DNA of 64,000 bases from an uncultured Novosphingobium sp. (GTDB lineage Bacteria; Pseudomonadota; Alphaproteobacteria; Sphingomonadales; Sphingomonadaceae): NCBI GenBank assembly GCA_946886075.1, contig CAMPHR010000002.1, forward strand, positions 1 through 64,000, read 5' to 3'. Below are positions 54,042 through 62,156 of the stretch, piece by piece. Positions within the stretch are counted from its first letter, which is position 1; each line of letters starts with the position of its first letter. The position numbers were made by a program, and so were the translations under genes. The notes under the pieces are model-generated. The model searched no databases. It was not told the DNA's origin and saw nothing but the letters and a program-made list of their open reading frames with translations.

Positions 54042-54945
54042 GCGCCTTGCCCGCTTCCTCCGCCAGCCGGATCATGCAGGCGGCGTGACGCTCTGCCACG
54101 GCCATCCTATCCTCGCCATAACCCCCACCCATGGTGCTGGCGAGCGGGATGCCGCGGCGGCGCGCTTCGCGCATGACGATGCGGTCGCGTGCGTCGAGCC
54201 CTTCGTCACTCAGCGCCAAACGCCCCAGCCTGTCATCGGCATGCGGATCGACGCCCGCTTGATACAGGATGAGGTCAGGGCGAAAGCTGTCGAGCGTAGA
54301 CGGCAGCACATCCGCCAGCTTCGCGAGATATTCCGCGTCACCCACGCCATCGGGCAGGGCCACATCCAGCGTCGATTGCATTTTGCGCGCGGGAAAGTTC
54401 TTCTCCGCATGGATCGACAGGGTGAATACATCCTCGCGTCCGTCCATCAACTGCGCGGTGCCGTCGCCCTGATGCACATCGAGGTCGAGAATAAGCACCC
54501 GGTGGGCATCCCCTTCCCTGATCAACCGATTCGCCGCGATGGCGAGATCATTGAACACGCAATAGCCCGCGCCACTGTCATGAAGCGCGTGATGACTCCC
54601 GCCCGCGGCGTTGGCGGCATAGCCATGCACCATCGCCAACTTGGCAGCCGCCCAGGTGCCGCCGGGCGACAGGATGGATCGCCGCATGACTCGTTCGGTG
54701 ACCGCGAAGCCTATCCGTCTTTCCTTGACCGGCGGGACAGCCATGCTGGTGACTTCCTCGACATAGGCCGGGTCGTGGACAGCCTCGATCCATCGGCGGG
54801 GTATCGGCAGGGGTTCATGGACGGTAAAGGCAGCTCCGCTTAGGCTAAGTGCTTCCATAACCAGCCCATATTTATCAAAACGAAAGCGGCTGCCTGCTGT
54901 TGCCGGAGAAACATAGGCAGGATGGTGAACAACGTGGAGCATCAT
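54022..54945 (-). CDS. histone deacetylase-family protein (class II-like amidohydrolase)
   Basis: A 307-residue protein of the arginase/deacetylase fold shared by acetoin-utilisation and acetylpolyamine deacetylases. The catalytic pattern is clear: [21 protein letters not shown] (the His pair and substrate loop), [14 protein letters not shown] (zinc ligands Asp and His) and [14 protein letters not shown] (zinc ligand Asp), then TMGGGY with the transition-state Tyr. It is expected to remove acetyl groups from polyamines, small molecules or proteins in the cytoplasm. Substrate unknown. Its promoter region overlaps that of the divergent L,D-transpeptidase gene. Confidence 0.88.
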   Translation of the reverse strand: MMLHVVHHPAYVSPATAGSRFRFDKYGLVMEALSLSGAAFTVHEPLPIPRRWIEAVHDPAYVEEVTSMAVPPVKERRIGFAVTERVMRRSILSPGGTWAAAKLAMVHGYAANAAGGSHHALHDSGAGYCVFNDLAIAANRLIREGDAHRVLILDLDVHQGDGTAQLMDGREDVFTLSIHAEKNFPARKMQSTLDVALPDGVGDAEYLAKLADVLPSTLDSFRPDLILYQAGVDPHADDRLGRLALSDEGLDARDRIVMREARRRGIPLASTMGGGYGEDRMAVAERHAACMIRLAEEAGKALSASSS

Positions 54946-54965
54946 CTTTTTCCGCGATCATAAGT

Positions 54966-54993
54966 TTGAACGATGAGGGCTTTGCGCTATCTG
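54966..54993 (+). promoter_or_regulatory. candidate promoter of the L,D-transpeptidase gene
   Basis: TTGAAC (54966-54971) and TATCTG (54988-54993) are spaced 16 bp; only 7 nt separate the -10 from the ATG at 55001, and there is no Shine-Dalgarno sequence. Transcription should therefore start at or next to the A of the start codon (leaderless). Confidence 0.5.
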
Positions 54994-55000
54994 GTCCAGC

Positions 55001-56452
55001 ATGAACCGTCCCAATCTGATCCGTTTTTGCCTCAGCCCCCTCGTCGGCCTCGCCGCCATGCCTGCGATTGCGCAGCCGCCAGCGGTCGTGCCGACGCTAC
55101 CGCCATCGGCGCCGCCGGTCATCGCGCCGCCTGCTGTCGTGACGCCGCCAGTGCCCATCCCGCCGCTATCGGCTGCGCAGGAAGCTTGGCTTACCGGTTG
55201 GCTGAAAGGGGGCGCCGAACAAGGCCTGATGACGCGCAGCAAGGCGACGGGGGCGCTCTCCGGCGACGGTCTCGTCTCCGCCGTGCTTGACCGGGCGAAG
55301 GCGCTCAGCACTGGTCGGGTCAATACCGCAGATTTTCTCGATATCTGGGCGCTTCGCCCGGCTGTTGTCGATCCGCGTCCGGCGCTTGCCCGCGCGATCG
55401 CTGAAGATCGTCTGCCGCAATGGGCAGCCAGCCTGACGCCTCCCTATTCGGGCTATGATGGCCTGCGGCGTGGCCTTGCCACCTATGAGCGGATCCGGGA
55501 CGCTGGCGGCTGGCCTGCTCTCAGCGCCAAGTCCGCGCCCGACGCGGTGCGCAAGCGTCTCGCGATTGAGGACAAGAGCGTCCAGTCGGGTGAGAAGCTG
55601 AGCGACGCGCTACAGCGGGCGCAGCGCCGCTACGGGCTCAATCCCACCGGCCTGCTTGATGCGCGCACGCTCAAGGAACTCAACGTCCCGGTCGAGGATC
55701 GCATCGGGGCGATCATGGCCAATATGGAGCGGTGGCGCTGGATGCCCCGCCAATTGCCGGTCAATCGCGTTCAGGTGAACATCGCAGCTGCGGTCCTGAC
55801 CGTCTTTGAAGGCGACCAGCCCGTCACCTCCATGCGAGCCGTCACCGGATCGCCCGACAATGCGACGCCGATGCTGACGTCCAGCATCCATTCCATCGTC
55901 GTCAATCCGCCATGGAATGTCCCATCCTCCATCGCGAAGAAGGAGCTGTGGCCCAAGGGCCGCGCGGCGCTGCTGCGGCAGGGTTACAAGATCGTCGGCA
56001 CCCCTGAAAATGGCGAGCGAATCGTGCAGCCCGCAGGCCCCAGCAGCGCGCTTGGGCGGTTGAAGTTCGACTTCAACAACCCCTTCGCCGTCTACCTGCA
56101 CGACACGCCCGCGCGCGCCAAATTCTCCAGCTATGACCGGCTCGCCAGCCATGGCTGCATCCGGCTGGAAAAGCCGGTGCCGCTCGCGGAATTGATGGTG
56201 CAGAGCGATCCCAAGTTGGCGGGCAAGGTGCAGTCGTTGATCGACACCGGCAAGACGCAGCGCGTGCAATTGCCCAAGGAAGTGGCGGTCTACCTGCTCT
56301 ACTGGACTGCCTTTGCCAGCAGCAACGGCACCATGAATTTCCGGTCTGACCCCTATGGCTGGGACAAGTTGCTCGCCCAGAAGATCGAGGCGTCGAGCCG
56401 CCGCCTTGATCCTACAGCCGCACCATCGCCAACCATCGCATCGAAGGACTGA
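55001..56452 (+). CDS. L,D-transpeptidase family protein (YcbB/LdtD-like)
   Basis: A 483-residue cell-wall enzyme. A signal peptide (about 1-25, cut near AIAQP), then a Pro/Ala-rich stretch, a helical region, a peptidoglycan-binding-like segment (SDALQRAQRRYGLNPTGLLDARTLKELN) and a YkuD catalytic domain from about 270 with HDTPAR ... SHGCIRLEKP (nucleophile Cys386). The long catalytic insert and domain order match the YcbB/LdtD type that makes 3-3 crosslinks in the periplasm. It is followed 6 bp later by a lipoprotein gene. Confidence 0.92.
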   Translation: MNRPNLIRFCLSPLVGLAAMPAIAQPPAVVPTLPPSAPPVIAPPAVVTPPVPIPPLSAAQEAWLTGWLKGGAEQGLMTRSKATGALSGDGLVSAVLDRAKALSTGRVNTADFLDIWALRPAVVDPRPALARAIAEDRLPQWAASLTPPYSGYDGLRRGLATYERIRDAGGWPALSAKSAPDAVRKRLAIEDKSVQSGEKLSDALQRAQRRYGLNPTGLLDARTLKELNVPVEDRIGAIMANMERWRWMPRQLPVNRVQVNIAAAVLTVFEGDQPVTSMRAVTGSPDNATPMLTSSIHSIVVNPPWNVPSSIAKKELWPKGRAALLRQGYKIVGTPENGERIVQPAGPSSALGRLKFDFNNPFAVYLHDTPARAKFSSYDRLASHGCIRLEKPVPLAELMVQSDPKLAGKVQSLIDTGKTQRVQLPKEVAVYLLYWTAFASSNGTMNFRSDPYGWDKLLAQKIEASSRRLDPTAAPSPTIASKD

Positions 56453-56458
56453 AGCCCC

Positions 56459-56746
56459 ATGCATAAAATTGCCCTCGCCGCCCTTGCTGGCGCGCTCGCC
56501 CTGTCCGCTTGCGGCAAGAAGGAAGAGCAAGCCCCTGCGACCAACAACATGGTCGAACCGCCAGTTGAAAATGTGATCATCGACGAACCGGAAGCGCCGC
56601 TGCCTCCCGCCAATAATGCCACTGCCGCGCCGGAACCCGCGCCGCCGCCAAGCATTTCCGAGCAGCAGCAGATCCAGGACGACGCTGAAGCCACTGGAAT
56701 GACCGCACGGCTTGACCCGTCCGAGGCAAGCAACTCGACCGATTGA
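56459..56746 (+). CDS. small putative lipoprotein
   Basis: A 95-residue protein: signal MHKIALAALAGALALSACGKK with a lipobox LSAC, then an acidic Pro/Ala/Asn-rich mature part with no fold that I recognise. It lies 6 bp after the L,D-transpeptidase gene and before a strong terminator, so both are probably made from one message; a role at the cell wall is guessed from context only. Confidence 0.7.
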   Translation: MHKIALAALAGALALSACGKKEEQAPATNNMVEPPVENVIIDEPEAPLPPANNATAAPEPAPPPSISEQQQIQDDAEATGMTARLDPSEASNSTD

Positions 56747-56752
56747 GCCGAA

Positions 56753-56791
56753 GGATGGCCGCCTTCGGACGAATGGCGGCCGTCCGTTTTT
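56753..56791 (+). terminator. intrinsic terminator after the lipoprotein gene
   Basis: GGATGGCCGCC pairs with GGCGGCCGTCC (one mismatch), followed by GTTTTT. An alternative, exclusive hairpin CCGAAGG/CCTTCGG overlaps its left arm (56749-56768). Confidence 0.8.
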
Positions 56792-56836
56792 GCCCTGCCC
56801 TTTAAGCGGGCGCAGAGCTTTGCTATATTGCGATTC

Positions 56837-57517
56837 ATGGATCGCCGCAGTTTTACGAAGGCCGCTTTAAGCGGACTCGCCTTTTCATTTCTAGCAGATA
56901 GCGCAGGACGCGCGGCTTTGACGGCTAACCCTCAGTCGGCTGTGCCCGTTCCTCCGCCCGTTACGCCTCACCCGGTCACGCCTTTGGCGCGGCAGCCTTA
57001 TGCGCGTCTGCTCGACCGGGCGAAGGCGGCGCTGGACGAGCATGCGCATATGTTCGAGCTGCGGGACCGGATCGCGCTCGCCGACTTCAACGCCCCCTCG
57101 CGCGAGTTGCGCTTCCACATCGTCGACCTGATCGGCGGGCATGCCAGTTCCTATCTGGTAGCCCATGGACGTGGGTCCGACCCCGGGCATTCGGGTTGGC
57201 TGCAGACATTTTCGAACGAACCCAACTCGCTTGCCAGTTCAGCGGGCGCATACAAGACCGGCCAGATTTACGAAGGCCAGCATGGCCGCGCCATGCGCCT
57301 GGCAGGGCTCGACTCGCAGAACAACAATGCGGAGATGCGGGCAATCGTCATCCACGGCGCGGATTATGTGAGCGAAGACCATATCGCGACATGGGGCAAG
57401 ATCGGTCGGAGCGAAGGCTGCTTCGCGGTGGCACGGCATATGCTGCCGCAGTTGCTGGGGCTAATGGGGCCGGGCCGCATGGTCTACGCGAACAAGCTTA
57501 CGGCGATGGGGGCTTGA
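56837..57517 (+). CDS. Tat-exported murein L,D-transpeptidase catalytic-domain protein (YkuD_2)
   Basis: A 226-residue protein. MDRRSFTKAALSGLAFSFLA is a Tat-type signal (RR-x-F-x-K). The mature part is a YkuD_2-like domain: FHIVDLIGGHASSYLVAHGRGSDPGH, VIHGADYVSEDHIA and GRSEGCFAV with the probable nucleophile Cys195 in Ser-x-Gly-Cys. It probably acts on periplasmic peptidoglycan. There is no Shine-Dalgarno sequence; TATATT ends 7 nt before the ATG. It is the second L,D-transpeptidase-type gene within 2.5 kb. Confidence 0.85.
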   Translation: MDRRSFTKAALSGLAFSFLADSAGRAALTANPQSAVPVPPPVTPHPVTPLARQPYARLLDRAKAALDEHAHMFELRDRIALADFNAPSRELRFHIVDLIGGHASSYLVAHGRGSDPGHSGWLQTFSNEPNSLASSAGAYKTGQIYEGQHGRAMRLAGLDSQNNNAEMRAIVIHGADYVSEDHIATWGKIGRSEGCFAVARHMLPQLLGLMGPGRMVYANKLTAMGA

Positions 57518-57585
57518 GATAGGGGCGCACGCACCGCCGGGCTATAATGTAGAGGCCCGCTCTAGCTCGTTCGCCTTTCCTCACC

Positions 57586-57662
57586 CCGTTCGCCCTGAGC
57601 CTGTCGAAGGGCTCTATTTCTTTTAAGAAAGTGGAGGGCTTCGACAAGCTCAGCCCGAACGG
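57586..57662. repeat. palindromic intergenic repeat, family A copy 5
   Basis: CCCGTTCGCCCTGAGCCTGTCGAAGGGCTC ... GGGCTTCGACAAGCTCAGCCCGAACGG, near-perfect, 77 bp. It lies between the convergent YkuD_2 and ATP12 genes. Confidence 0.88.
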
Positions 57663-57697
57663 GATTTAAAGGTGGTGCCGATTAAATCCAACCCTGA

Positions 57698-58393
57698 TTA
57701 TCCCGCCACCAACTCACAAAAGCGCCGCGCCATCGCGAACTCTTCCCGCCGCCTGGCTGATCGGGCCGCAGCTTCGGCATCCTCACCCCACTGCTCGACT
57801 TCCCAAGCTTCGTCGATTTCCGAAGCCGTCCAGATCGTGTCGGCATCATGCCCGCCTTCGACAATCGCCAGGCCGCAGACCAGAGATCCCGACAAGGTCA
57901 CCAGCGTTGACAGCCCGGCCAGGGTGAACGGGTCTAACGCCTTCACTGCTGCATCCAGCCGCTCCAGGGTTTCGGGCGGCTGATCGACGGGAATGATGCC
58001 CTGCGTCACACGAAAGGTGACGTCATAACGCCGCCTCGCCCAATCGAGCAGCGGGTCCCAGGCGGCCGCTTCGCGCTCGACCAGTTGCGTAGGCCCTTCG
58101 GCACGGTAGCAGAGAAGGTCGCTGGTGCCATAATTGGCGATGCCCGCAGCGAAGCTCTCGCGATTGGGTGCGATCTGGTCGATGGCGCCATTGGCGAGGC
58201 CAGTGAAGGGCATGGAGCGCGGATCGACGGTGTCGCCCTGCCGCCGCCACTCTTCCGCAACCGCTTCCGCCAACCGGGCCGTCGGCAACGCCAAGGCCGC
58301 GCGCGCGGGCGTGCGCACCGGACGTCCATCCAGCTGGATCTCGTGCCCGGCTTCACCGGAAATCACCGCGACATCCTTGTAAAAGCGTTTCAT
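57698..58393 (-). CDS. ATP12-type F1 ATP synthase assembly chaperone
   Basis: A 231-residue protein of the ATP12 family, which in mitochondria helps the alpha subunit into F1; alphaproteobacteria are the main bacteria that carry it. It starts MKRFYKDVAVI and has DGRPVRTPAR, AEEWRRQGDTVDPRSMPFTGLANGAID, GTSDLLCYRAEGP and WDPLLDWA. Its start overlaps the stop of the small membrane-protein gene by 4 bp, the last link of the crcB-rluA-HAD-X-ATP12 chain. Confidence 0.9.
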   Translation of the reverse strand: MKRFYKDVAVISGEAGHEIQLDGRPVRTPARAALALPTARLAEAVAEEWRRQGDTVDPRSMPFTGLANGAIDQIAPNRESFAAGIANYGTSDLLCYRAEGPTQLVEREAAAWDPLLDWARRRYDVTFRVTQGIIPVDQPPETLERLDAAVKALDPFTLAGLSTLVTLSGSLVCGLAIVEGGHDADTIWTASEIDEAWEVEQWGEDAEAAARSARRREEFAMARRFCELVAG

Positions 58394-58647
58394 TGCGGCG
58401 GCGGTCTCCGGAACAGGCTCAGCAGCAGGCGGGGTATGATGATGAACTGGAACAGCCCAACCAGCACGAAGATCATGCCCATGGCCTTCGCCTTGCTGCC
58501 CTGCACCCAGGAGAAACGCTCCATCAGGATGAGGAAGCCGAACATGACGAGCAACGCGCCGGTAAGGCGGAACATGCCCAAGGCAAAGTGACGCTGGCGC
58601 GCGACCTTTTCAGGATCGACAGGAGGTGGAGGAGGAAAGTCGGTCAT
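58390..58647 (-). CDS. small two-helix membrane protein, unknown
   Basis: An 85-residue protein: Pro-rich N terminus (MTDFPPPPPVDPEKVARQRHFAL), two membrane helices (about 23-43 and 52-75) and a basic end (LFRRPPPQ). No family name. It overlaps both neighbours by 4 bp (HAD upstream, ATP12 downstream), so it is translated in between them. A link to membrane-bound ATP synthase is possible from position only. Confidence 0.7.
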   Translation of the reverse strand: MTDFPPPPPVDPEKVARQRHFALGMFRLTGALLVMFGFLILMERFSWVQGSKAKAMGMIFVLVGLFQFIIIPRLLLSLFRRPPPQ

Positions 58648-59303
58648 GCTGCGCGGATATGGGCGTTGAGTTCCCCGCTGTCCATCGCAACAGCATGCGC
58701 ACCGGCCGCGATCAGGTCAGCGGGTGGATGATAGCCCCAGCCGACGCCCAGCGCCCTTGCGCCAGCGGCCCGCGCCATGTCGATGTCATAGCTGGTGTCG
58801 CCGATCATCACCGTGGTTTCGGGGACGGCGCCTGCATCCGCCATGGCCGTCAGCAGCATGGAGGGATGCGGCTTGGACGGGTGCCGGTCAGCGGTTTGCA
58901 GCGTCACGAAATGCGCGTTGATGCCATGATGGGAAAGGCAGAGGTTCAGCCCGCGATCCGACTTGCCGGTGGCGACTCCCAACAGCCACCCGTCCGCATC
59001 CAACTGCCGGATCAACTCGGCTATCCCCGGATAGAGCGGTTCCGACACGTCATTGTCGCGGCGCATCTGCTGAAAGGCGCGCTTGTAGCTTTCCGACAGA
59101 TGGTCATGGAAATCCGCCTCCGCTTCGGGGAGCAGGCGCGCAATCGCCAGTGGCAGCGACAGGCCGACTACCGAGAGGATGGTGGTCCTGTCAGGAGCGA
59201 CCAGCTTCTCACCCTCGAATGCCAGCGTCATGGCTGTGCAAATGCTGTGCTGGCTGTCGACCAGAGTGCCGTCGCAATCGAAGACGGCCAGGCGGTTGCT
59301 CAT
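58644..59303 (-). CDS. HAD hydrolase, phosphoglycolate phosphatase-like
   Basis: A 219-residue haloacid dehalogenase-fold phosphatase. Motif I is FDCDGTLVDS (nucleophile Asp9, acid Asp11); motif II VATGKSDRG; motif III and IV are in KPHPSM and MIGDTSYDIDMARAAG. The cap domain is the Gph/PgmB type. Substrate is a small phosphoester such as phosphoglycolate, not certain. It overlaps the RluA gene upstream and the small membrane gene downstream by 4 bp each. Confidence 0.85.
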   Translation of the reverse strand: MSNRLAVFDCDGTLVDSQHSICTAMTLAFEGEKLVAPDRTTILSVVGLSLPLAIARLLPEAEADFHDHLSESYKRAFQQMRRDNDVSEPLYPGIAELIRQLDADGWLLGVATGKSDRGLNLCLSHHGINAHFVTLQTADRHPSKPHPSMLLTAMADAGAVPETTVMIGDTSYDIDMARAAGARALGVGWGYHPPADLIAAGAHAVAMDSGELNAHIRAA

Positions 59304-60619
59304 TTCTTGCGTGGGCCGCCCGTCCCTCTGGATCGCCGCTCACCCCGCCGACCTTTGCGTAGCTGCTTGGCATGGGCGCGCGCAGCCTTCTTCTCATCCT
59401 CGCGAGTGGGTGCGCGGGCGATTTCCTCGTCCAGCGGCAGGTCGCCTGCATTGATGTCGAAGCCGAGCGAGACAAGGCTCGTCGCGAAATGCTCCGGCAG
59501 CTCGGCGCGCACGTCGACCCGACCGCCGTCGGGATGATCTACACGGATGCGGCGGGCGTGCAGGTGCATCTTGCGGCTGATCGTGCCTGACAGGAAGGCT
59601 TCCTTGCCGCCATATTTGCCGTCGCCGACGATCGGATGACCGATCGCCGCCATATGGACGCGCAGCTGGTGCGTGCGCCCGGTATGAGGTTGCAGCTCGA
59701 CCCAGGCGGCGCGATTGCCTGCGCGCTCGATCACGCGGTAGCGCGACCGGGCGGGAAGCCCCTCCGCCTCATCGACATGCATCTTTTCGCCGCCGGTGCC
59801 TGGCTGCTTGGCAATCGGCAGTTCGATCATGCCGTCCTCGATCGACGGCACGCCCATGACGATCGCCCAATAGACCTTGCGGGCGGTGCGGCTGGAAAAA
59901 GCTTTCGCGAAATAGGCCGCCGACCGCGCCGTGCGGGCGATCAGCAGCGCGCCGGACGTATCCTTATCGAGCCGGTGGACGAGCTTCGGACGCTGGTCGA
60001 GTTCAAATTCCAGCGCGTCGAGAAGGCCATCGACATGATCGTCGGTCTTCGTGCCGCCCTGCGTCGCAAGACCCGGCGGCTTGTTGATGACGATCGCCTG
60101 CGCATCACGATGGATGACCAGATTCTGGGCGAAGGTGATCTGATCTTCGCTGAGCTCCGGACGGACGCGGCGGGGCTTGGCGGTCTCCGCGGCTTTGGGC
60201 TCGGCAGGAGGAACACGGATCAGCTGTCCTTCGGTCAGGCGATCGCCCGGCGCGGCGCGTGCGCCATCGACCCGTAGCTGGCCTGTGCGGGCCCAGCGGG
60301 AAACACTGTTGAAGCCGATGTCGGGCAGATGCCGTTGGAACCAGCGGTCAAGCCGGATGCCATCATCATCCGCTCCCACGCGGAACTGACGCACGTCCAA
60401 CGAAACGCCCTTGGGTGCAGCAGCTTTGGCGGGCGCTGCCTTGGGCGTGGCAGCCTTGGCCGGGGCAGACTTGGCCGCGGGTCTAGCCGGTGACTTGGGA
60501 GCATCGGGCTTGCGCGCCCGCGCCGCCTTTGCGCCGCCACGTGCTCGGCCAGGTGCGCCACCGCCCGGCTTGCCGCCGCGCGAGGGACCGGAAGATTTGC
60601 CGGGAGGACGCCCCTTCAT
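59300..60619 (-). CDS. RluA-family pseudouridine synthase
   Basis: A 439-residue rRNA/tRNA pseudouridine synthase. Residues 1-75 are a low-complexity Lys/Ala/Pro tract (AKAATPKAAPAKAAAPK) not seen in short RluA proteins and probably RNA-binding. An S4 domain follows (about 85-140, SRWARTGQLRVDG), then the catalytic domain with VINKPPGLATQGG and the catalytic Asp in VHRLDKDTSGAL. The C terminus has another basic tail (RKGRRGERRSRG). Most similar in order to RluC/RluD. It is coupled to crcB and the HAD gene by 4-bp overlaps. Confidence 0.9.
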   Translation of the reverse strand: MKGRPPGKSSGPSRGGKPGGGAPGRARGGAKAARARKPDAPKSPARPAAKSAPAKAATPKAAPAKAAAPKGVSLDVRQFRVGADDDGIRLDRWFQRHLPDIGFNSVSRWARTGQLRVDGARAAPGDRLTEGQLIRVPPAEPKAAETAKPRRVRPELSEDQITFAQNLVIHRDAQAIVINKPPGLATQGGTKTDDHVDGLLDALEFELDQRPKLVHRLDKDTSGALLIARTARSAAYFAKAFSSRTARKVYWAIVMGVPSIEDGMIELPIAKQPGTGGEKMHVDEAEGLPARSRYRVIERAGNRAAWVELQPHTGRTHQLRVHMAAIGHPIVGDGKYGGKEAFLSGTISRKMHLHARRIRVDHPDGGRVDVRAELPEHFATSLVSLGFDINAGDLPLDEEIARAPTREDEKKAARAHAKQLRKGRRGERRSRGTGGPRKK

Positions 60620-60999
60620 GCGACGCTCCGCATCATGCCAAGGCCAAGGACCAGCGCACCAACCGCCGCAATCACCGACAGCAGGGCATAGCTCATCGCG
60701 ATCACCAGTTGCCCGCGCTCGATCATCAGCACGGTTTCCAGGCTGAAGGAGGAAAAGGTTGTGAAGCCGCCCAGCAGACCCACGGCCAGCAGCAGCCGCA
60801 GGGCCTCACCCGACGCACTGCCGAACCGCGCCAGCCATCCGGCAAGCAGTCCCATGGCGAAACCGCCCAGCACATTGGCGGCAAAGGTTCCCCAGGGCCA
60901 TTGCGCACCCGGCAGCATGTGACCGGCAAAGCGGCCCAGCTGGTAGCGCGCCAACGCGCCAATCGCGCCGCCGCCCATGACAAGGAGGATATTGTTCAT
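60616..60999 (-). CDS. crcB: fluoride channel CrcB/Fluc
   Basis: A 127-residue four-helix membrane protein that exports fluoride as a dual-topology dimer. Conserved elements are GGAIGALARYQLGR, WPWGTFAANVLGGFAMGLLAGW (pore Asn) and LGGFTTFSSFSLE (Phe box). The ATG at 60999 is used because the first helix starts there; the frame is open 10 codons further. No fluoride riboswitch is seen in the 60 bp upstream. It leads the chain of overlapping genes. Confidence 0.95.
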   Translation of the reverse strand: MNNILLVMGGGAIGALARYQLGRFAGHMLPGAQWPWGTFAANVLGGFAMGLLAGWLARFGSASGEALRLLLAVGLLGGFTTFSSFSLETVLMIERGQLVIAMSYALLSVIAAVGALVLGLGMMRSVA

Positions 61000-61059
61000 C
61001 CCGCCCGCCCTAGAGGCAAAATGCGGCAAAGAAAATGGCGGCCGCGCCTTTCTGCGCGC

Positions 61060-61782
61060 TTATCGTCCCTTGTCGGCGATAATATCGACGCTGGTGCGTC
61101 CGCCGGGCGCACCAGCGAAGATCATCAGGAACGCCGCACCGTCATCCTCGCGCGTTCCGCCGAGCACATGATTGCCGTCGATCACACGATATTCCGCATC
61201 GAAGCCGGACCGCCGCGCCTGGGTGTAATAATAGTCCATGACGCTTTGGCGTGGCACGGGCGTCTCGAAGGTCGCCGCGCGCAGCGTGCAGCCATTCTTG
61301 TCCGCCCCTGCGGCCTCCTTCAGCTGAGCGCCGGGATAGACGCCGAACGGATCGGGCATGCGGCTCGCCCATTGCGCGCCATAGACAAGTTGCTTGCGGC
61401 AGGGCGCGTTGCCCCCGGGCTTGCGCTGTTCCTGCGCCGCCGCTGCGAGCGCCTGGGGCGTATCATTCCCTGCACCTTTCGCCGCCGCAGGCGTCGCCAG
61501 CAGCTTGCCGCCCGCCAGCTTCACCGATTCGGCAAAGGCCTTCGCCGCCTCCCCGCTCAGTTTCGGCGCGGTTGGGTTGCCAGGCTGACGGGATTGATCG
61601 GCATATTTGGGATCGACCCTGATTTTACCTTCCAACGCTTCCTGAAGGCCGGGATCGACGGCATTGTTGGTCAGCTGGGCATCCAACGCGTTCAGATCAG
61701 CCTCCTTGTCCCCTTTTCCGCAGGCTGCGAGCGGCAGCGCAAGCAACAGGGCGATTGCGTAAACTGAACGGAAAGGCGGCAT
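61060..61782 (-). CDS. putative lipoprotein, unknown function
   Basis: A 240-residue exported protein with signal MPPFRSVYAIALLLALPLAACGKG and a lipobox LAAC. The mature part has an Asp/Ala/Lys-rich helical half (about 30-115) and a compact C-terminal half with CRKQLVYGAQWASRMPDPFGVYPGA, then RQSVMDYYYTQARRSGF and ending TSVDIIADKGR. It holds two cysteines beyond the lipobox (near CRKQ and CTLR). I do not recognise a family. It is a single gene upstream of crcB on the same strand. Confidence 0.7.
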   Translation of the reverse strand: MPPFRSVYAIALLLALPLAACGKGDKEADLNALDAQLTNNAVDPGLQEALEGKIRVDPKYADQSRQPGNPTAPKLSGEAAKAFAESVKLAGGKLLATPAAAKGAGNDTPQALAAAAQEQRKPGGNAPCRKQLVYGAQWASRMPDPFGVYPGAQLKEAAGADKNGCTLRAATFETPVPRQSVMDYYYTQARRSGFDAEYRVIDGNHVLGGTREDDGAAFLMIFAGAPGGRTSVDIIADKGR

Positions 61783-61934
61783 GACTTCACTCCTTTGTAA
61801 ACAATGGGTGAATGTCAGGAGTTAATTTTTCGTTAGGGATTTTGGTGAATCGCTAAATATTCCCATGCCATTAGAACGGGAATGGCATGGGCGGCCATCT
61901 TGCGTCCGGCGCGGACAAGGTCCATCTCAGCACG

Positions 61935-62156
61935 ATGCTAAACGTCCTATCGGTCCTTATCGGCCTCTTCGCCCTTCTGCTGATGATCCCGGCTTTCCTG
62001 CCGCTTCTGGGGATCGCCAACTGGCTCCTGGTGCCGATCGCCTTGTTCGGCGCGCTCGTCGGCATCCTATCCACGCGCAACAGCGGCCGCAACCTGTGCC
62101 TGATCGTGGCGGCAATCGGAGCGTTCCGACTGTTCCTTGGCGGGGGGATCTTCTGA
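61935..62156 (+). CDS. small two- or three-helix membrane protein, unknown
   Basis: A 73-residue hydrophobic protein (MLNVLSVLIGLFALLLMIPAFLPLLG ...) with helices at about 3-25, 28-48 and 55-71. No family is named. The ATG at 61935 starts the first helix; an in-frame start exists at 61887. Its stop codon overlaps the probable CTG start of rarD (CTGA), so both are likely read together. Confidence 0.6.
   Translation: MLNVLSVLIGLFALLLMIPAFLPLLGIANWLLVPIALFGALVGILSTRNSGRNLCLIVAAIGAFRLFLGGGIF

Noticed and set aside
61000..61059. Fluoride riboswitch before crcB
   Set aside because: Only 60 bp separate crcB from the upstream gene and no conserved GGCGATGG-type core or pseudoknot arms are visible.
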